NCBI RefSeq assembly: GCF_001649575.2 | Contig: NC_051438.1 | Coordinates: 30,929,536 to 30,993,535 of the forward strand | Length of the DNA: 64,000 bases | Direction of reading: 5' to 3' | From: Kryptolebias marmoratus | Lineage: Eukaryota; Chordata; Actinopteri; Cyprinodontiformes; Rivulidae | Part shown: positions 58,836 to 64,000 of the stretch, one piece after another | Numbering within the stretch: position 1 is the first letter of the stretch | Layout of the letters: the number at the start of each line of letters is the position of its first letter | Made by a program: the position numbers and the translations under genes | The notes under the pieces: generated by a model | The model's database searches: none | What the model saw: the letters and a program-made list of their open reading frames with translations, nothing else | What the model was told of the DNA's origin: nothing

Positions 58836-61469
58836 TTTAAAGCTTCCTCTGCTTGAGCCCAGCCCAGCCTCTGATTTTAATACCAGCTGAAAGGTAAGAA
58901 TGTGTCTGACATCCTGGTGCAGCTGGAGTCCAATCAGGGCTTGAAATGAGTCAGAAGACTCGTAATAACGACAGCAGGATAAAAACAAGACTCGTATTTA
59001 TGGGTTTGGATTTCTGCTCATGTTTCACACTCACAAAGTTTCTGGATATGCGCCATCAACCTGGCGCTGTTGTGAGTCCAGATTATTCACACATTCGACC
59101 TCCAACCCTGAACAACAACAAACAGCTCAGCGCTCGCCGCTCGCCCTGCTCGCCGCTCGGCAGATTGGACGATTACAGGTCGTGACACCAGCGGTTGGGC
59201 GCTAACGTTCATCTCACATCTTCTCCGAGGTCAGAAATAGACTCCACCGTCTCAGTAATTCCTCCCATATAGAAAATATTTGACATTTCCCTCTCAGTAA
59301 CACTCTTTTTAAAGATTTTTTATATTACTGTGTGCTGAGAGCAGGGTGACTCAGAGGAAGCAGAGAGAAAACAGCTACAAGGACGGAGCTGAAAGTTGCT
59401 TTTCACTCGCTGTGAAGCACCATCTCTTCCTTTTCAGCCTGATGAATGCAGAGACCTGACTGGTGTGTTTGAAATAAAAACTTTTCATGGGGGTCAGTGA
59501 CCGTTTCTTGAGGAAATAATCTGAAGTCTTCCCTTTAGTGCATGCAGAAACAATGAGAGCAGCAGAGATCAGTCTGAGCGTTTAATGAGAGGAGAAGCTG
59601 TTGGATGATGAATAATGGAGAGGAGGCTGCAGACGTATGACGGCGCTGATGAAATTTCTCTGCCTGAACTCTTTATGACTTCCTTAAAGCAGGTGAGGGA
59701 TGTTTGAGTCTTTGATGGCATTAAAACTAAAACAAACAAAAATGCAATTATTCCTTCTGGTGCAGAAATTATACTGACTCTTTTAAAAGTATAATAGTAC
59801 AAATCTAGATTTTTTTATTTAATGCAGAAATATAAATAAGGAGACTAAGAGAACATGTTAAAAGTCATTGTTTAAAATTTGATCAGCTTTTTATTTATAA
59901 CATTTCTAAAGCTATAATAGTGGTTAAAAAAGTGATTTTAGATTGTTTTTAATTTTAATTTTTATGCTTCTGAAACAATTTGTCCATCATTAAATGATTG
60001 TTTGGGGTTATTGGAACTCGAACTCAGAGTTTTTATAAAAATGGTGTTAGAAAACAGGAAATATTCCTCTCCTTTGTTTAAAGCTAAATTCAGTCATCAG
60101 TTTCCTTCAGTCACAGAAATTCTCCCGTTAGCGGCTCATTGAATCTGATTTTAGCTCCGCCTTCTTCTTTAACGCTCTCCATCGCAGAACGCCTCTCCTC
60201 CTGTCGCCTCTCGTCTCACAGCTTTTAGAAGAAGTTCACCTTTTCTCTGACTCTGTTTACATCCAGGGATTATTTTACTGACTCCATCTCTCTTGTAGCG
60301 TGTTGCAAACGCTTGTCACAAAATGGTGTTACAATGAAAAGAGAAATAGTTGTTGTTGTCCTTTGGTAGACAAACTATGACTGCCTGGGTATTTCGCCTG
60401 TTTTAACCAGCTTTAAGGTTCAGAGGAATTTCTCCTCGGCTTCGTACACAAATGACTGACAGGGAGGAGAAACACGGCTATAACCAGGGGAGGGGACAAA
60501 ACAAAAACACTTTGTTTCTGGTTTAAATGCCTTTTAAGAAGATCCCAACAGAAGAGTATGACAGACAAGTGCAGTGGTTTTGACACCAGCCTGTCTGAAG
60601 CACAGCAGGAAGCAGCTCATCAGGATTTAAACTCCTTTCCTTCTGCAGAGACGTCTGTGAGAACGTAGGTTCTTATCAAACTAGAAGAACAGACATGCAG
60701 AAAGAACCTCAGTCAAATACAAACAGAGAGGAGATTTCAAGTGTTTGAAGCAGAGGTTAAGATTTTCTGCTCTGTCTGGGAGCAGAAACCCCACCTGCCA
60801 CACAAACACCAACTTCAACATGAAGTCGAAGAGCGCACATCAAAGACACGAAATGTTTCGACGCCGTGGACCTGGACGAGAACATGAAGACCTCAGAGTG
60901 CATCCATCACTCTGCAGATGTTTGAACACCCAAAGTGTTTGAGTTGCTTCAGATTCACAAACAGTTGTTGTCAGGTGGGGCAGTTTAACCCAAGCTCTGC
61001 AGATTTCTTTTTAAGTGGGAAATTTTTATTTTATCTCCACACCTACTGCACAGAAAAAAAATGTTCAAATAAAATAAAAACTGAAGTTTTGGAACAGTTC
61101 TCAGCTAAATAAAACCTGTCGATGCTCCACCAACTGGTTTCCTCCACTTTAATATCTTTTAATGTTGTGGATTTAAATATTACCTTCCAGAAACTATAAA
61201 TGTATAAATATAAAATCTACTTTTAAAACCTTGTTTTGTTTACCACTCTATGAGTGATTGTGTTTACCGGAGGAGACTCCCACAGAAGCGGATCCTCACC
61301 GGCAGCACCGAGCACGCCGCTCCACGGCCTCAGTGACAGCCAGGAGAGCTGACACGCTGAATGTTTTCTGAGAGAAATGTTGCGCAGATCAACCTCTCGC
61401 TTCTGCAGCTCTCCTCGGAAATCTCTGAAATATTTAACAGACATTACAATGAGAAAAAGGTGCATTTAT
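58836..61469. other. non-coding stretch with a small CTCGCCGCTCG repeat
   Basis: CGCTCGCCGCTCGCC then CTGCTCGCCGCTCGG at 59129-59161 is a short internal duplication. No gene recognised. Confidence 0.45.
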
Positions 61470-62160
61470 TTGAGCGTGTGTCTGAGCCAGAAAGTAATGA
61501 AAAGATTCCTTGGCTTTGGCATTTGAGCCTGCACACAAAAAGCCAAAGAAAAATGGGAGCTTTCACAGCTGCTATTTGTTCGGTGTATCAAAGAGCTGCA
61601 GACTTCCCTTTTCTTTCTCTCTCTGCTCTCATTTAGGCTCATCTGAAATGAGTTTGGTACTTACACATGTAGTTATCCAAATTCAATTTTCTGTGGATAT
61701 TTCTAAGTAGTGCATACATTAAAAAATGTATTTGCACATCGGCGAGCAGAGCTGAATAGCTTGAAAAGAGTAACTCCTCCTGTAGAGCTTATTACCCTTA
61801 TGCCTGGGCTCGAGCAGGGAGCAATTAATCATATTTTTGCTTTGGGTTAGAATACTGATTTCCTTCTCTGCACAAAAGAAATGTAATATTATCAGAGCTG
61901 GAAATTCATCCAGCAGTAGGTACAGTTTGGCTCTGAGGCTTTCTGCTCCCCGTCGAGTGGAGTGCCATAAAATAATATGAGAGGAGCTGGAAGACAGAAT
62001 GGCTGCTGCTCAGCTGGAAGCTGAAAATGAACTGCCTGTCTCTCCATCTGGGTGGGGAGTATATAGCTGATTGTGTATATAGCTGATTTCATGCACCCTG
62101 CATTCTTTAAGAAAACGCCATCTCTCTGGTTAATTCTTGTGCAGCTAACGACACACCCCT
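61470..62160. other. possible conserved non-coding block
   Basis: A long high-complexity stretch without repeats: TTTGGCATTTGAGCC, CGGTGTATCAAAGAGC (TCF/LEF-type core), GTACTTACACATGTAGTTAT, GCAATTAATCATATTTTTGC and a duplicated TATATAGCTGATT at 62060-62090. The frames covering it (61361-61710 plus, 62167-61892 minus) have no domain. Enhancer-like on texture. Confidence 0.3.
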
Positions 62161-62191
62161 GAATCAAAACAGGTTAAAAACAGAAACAACT

Positions 62192-62270
62192 GGACCTGAA
62201 GACGTTTCAGCTGCAGAACCTTTTTTTGGATTCACCACGTCCTGAAGGACTGAGAATCTACAGCAGCACA
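62192..62270 (+). repeat. dispersed repeat family C, fragment
   Basis: CTGAAGACGTTTCAGCTGCA, then CGTCCTGAAGGACTGAGAATCTACAGCAG, the two usual words of a fish repeat in the usual order. Also seen in part at 24131-24157 (minus), 41441-41467 (plus) and 55116-55146 (minus). Confidence 0.55.
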
Positions 62271-64000
62271 CACACCCTGACAGCACTCTTTATGAGACAG
62301 ACAGACAGAGTGAAACTGGGAGTCCTGGGACAGTGTTTATGCAGGAATGTGACTCGTTAAAAAGAACCTTAATCTATATGACATTTTCTTTAAAAATCAG
62401 GGCAACTTCTTTTAGAAAATACTTACTTTTTTTTTAAATAAAACAATATTTGCTTAGTTTAATAAACTTTTAAAAACCCTTAGAAGCACTTAGAGACTTG
62501 GAATGATACAGAAAAGCTTTCTCGATTAAAAGAAACTAAACTGTGAGCTACAGAAAGCTGGCTGTAGGATTTTATGATAAGGTAACTGATTATGTACAGC
62601 ATGGGCGACTGCTGTGTTTGAAAAGTGACAAATATTGGCCAGTTTTATTTCCAGTCAGACTGGAAATAAAAAGAGTTTGTTGGAAAGTTTAGACATCCTC
62701 AGGCTGGTAACAATCATCATCTTAAACTGTGATTCAGTCATTAAAGTCTGACTTTCTGTGAGCCGTTTAAACTCTGAATGATGTGAAGTCTCCTAACAGG
62801 TTTACTGCTCACTCAGACTGAACTCTTCCTCCCATCTTCGTTCTGTCGTACCACAGGTCATGAGACCATTCCTGATGGAGCGCCGTGTTTTGATGCGTTT
62901 TTGGAGAAATCGTGACACAAAAACAGAACAATTAAAAGGCAAATAGTGGTGAGGGGTCTTTAATGCTTAAACTTTGGCTTCATTTAAGTTATTCTTACCT
63001 TTAAAAAAAAACAACCTGTGCCTCTACCTGAGTGTAAGACATTTGCTGAAGAAGTCGACTTCTATCCCACATCCCGTGTTTTAAATCTTATATTGATGAC
63101 CTGTAAAACTTGCAGTGCTTGAATAAATATTTAAACTGGAATAGCTTGTCTGTTTTTATGTTTAATCAATATTAAAGCATTTTTGATGTAAGATTCAGCT
63201 TTTATTCACATAATGCAACATTTAGTCAAATATTTATAAACCTGCAGTGAAGTGCAGCCATTTTGTCAGAAAAATCAAACGTTAGTTTTCCAACTTTGAC
63301 TGAAAGTTTGGGAAGCGTTCACAGCGAGATGGCAGCCGCCAGTCAGACAGTGCGACAGGTGAGACAGGTGTGAAGGTGTGTGTGTTTCAGCTTCAGATCG
63401 TCAGGGTTGTTTGTTTTTGACAGCGTCTGAGGCAACCTTCTTTATCTGCTGCTTTTAATTACCTTTTTAATTTGCAGTTTGACGATCAAAGCAGCCGTTT
63501 GAAATCAGAAAAACCTTGAGAAGTTCTCATCTTGTTATGAATTACTTTTTTATTTCAAACTCTCCCTATTAGAAGCTTATTAAAATTCTCGTTTTGAAAG
63601 ACGGATGCTTTTTAGCCATTAGTGGGACGTCACATCACCCTCGCAGGCTGCATTATTGTGCGATGTGCCCTTGTCTTTCAGCTCTGCGAGCGCTCACTGA
63701 AAGACGCTTCTGAGCAGGAAATGAAAATATACAAAGCTGGGTTTTTATTTTCATGTTTATCACCTTGAGTCTGGATCAGCGGCAGATGAAAACACATAAA
63801 GCAGAAAAACAAAAACAGAGTGAAAACACAAAGCTGCATCTCTCAATTTCTCTCCCTTTTGTTGCTGCTGAAAGGCTCGCTTGTTGTTCTCCACTGCTGA
63901 ATCAGTTTTCTGACACCCCATCATTTGTTTATGTATCGCTTCCAAAATGCATACAACAGAAAATAGCTTCCTCTTCCAGCACATAAAGAAAAAAGTAAGA
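62271..64000. other. non-coding stretch with one perfect hairpin
   Basis: A 13-bp perfect inverted repeat lies at 62643-62671. The rest is unique AT-rich DNA. Frames at 63753-63986 on both strands overlap and are unrecognised. Confidence 0.5.

Overview
The window looks like non-coding DNA from a ray-finned fish, probably a percomorph. This rests on repeat content: tRNA-headed SINEs with GGAT tails, 3' fragments of an RTE/Rex-type LINE, decayed Tc1/mariner transposons, a small hAT-type MITE and many CA/TG and GGAT microsatellites. I could not identify the species. The sequence is AT-rich, most reading frames are under 120 codons, and I found no complete gene and no exon I could assign to a known protein. 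No rRNA, functional tRNA, CRISPR array, operon or viral gene was seen. It is best read as intergenic DNA or a very large intron.

Layout. 1-6.3 kb: a 16-bp minisatellite at the edge, a GGAT array, a minus-strand SINE (about 2.2 kb) and a LINE 3' end (3.75-4.22 kb). 6.3-7.5 kb: a decayed Tc1-like transposon with both ends recognisable. 7.5-24.7 kb: mostly unique DNA with a SINE head (12.1 kb), a 50-bp minisatellite (14.6 kb), CA repeats and scattered copies of dispersed repeat family A. 24.7-25.15 kb: a SINE with a 162-bp palindromic-ended MITE nested inside. 25-35 kb: mostly unique DNA, with a 112-bp assembly gap (32,503-32,614) flanked by G-rich and C-rich arms. 35-39.8 kb: the best family A copy, a LINE fragment, a 26-28-bp minisatellite and a SINE with an internal triplication. 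40-43.5 kb: two stretches resembling conserved non-coding elements, then a complete-looking SINE. 45-49.7 kb: a possible interspersed repeat, SINE and LINE 3' ends, a MITE-like repeat and a Tc1 fragment. 51-59 kb: many family A copies, a transposon mosaic (54.6-55.1 kb) and weak exon-like stretches. 59-64 kb: mostly unique DNA with another conserved-element-like block (61.5-62.2 kb).

The main biological content is therefore the transposable-element record. At least 13 fragments of one unnamed dispersed family (A) occur in 64 kb. LINE and SINE copies share a similar 3' end, which suggests the SINEs use the LINE machinery. Several AT-rich, homeodomain-core-containing blocks could be enhancers, but this is judged from texture only and needs cross-species alignment. 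I did not find a convincing new molecular system.
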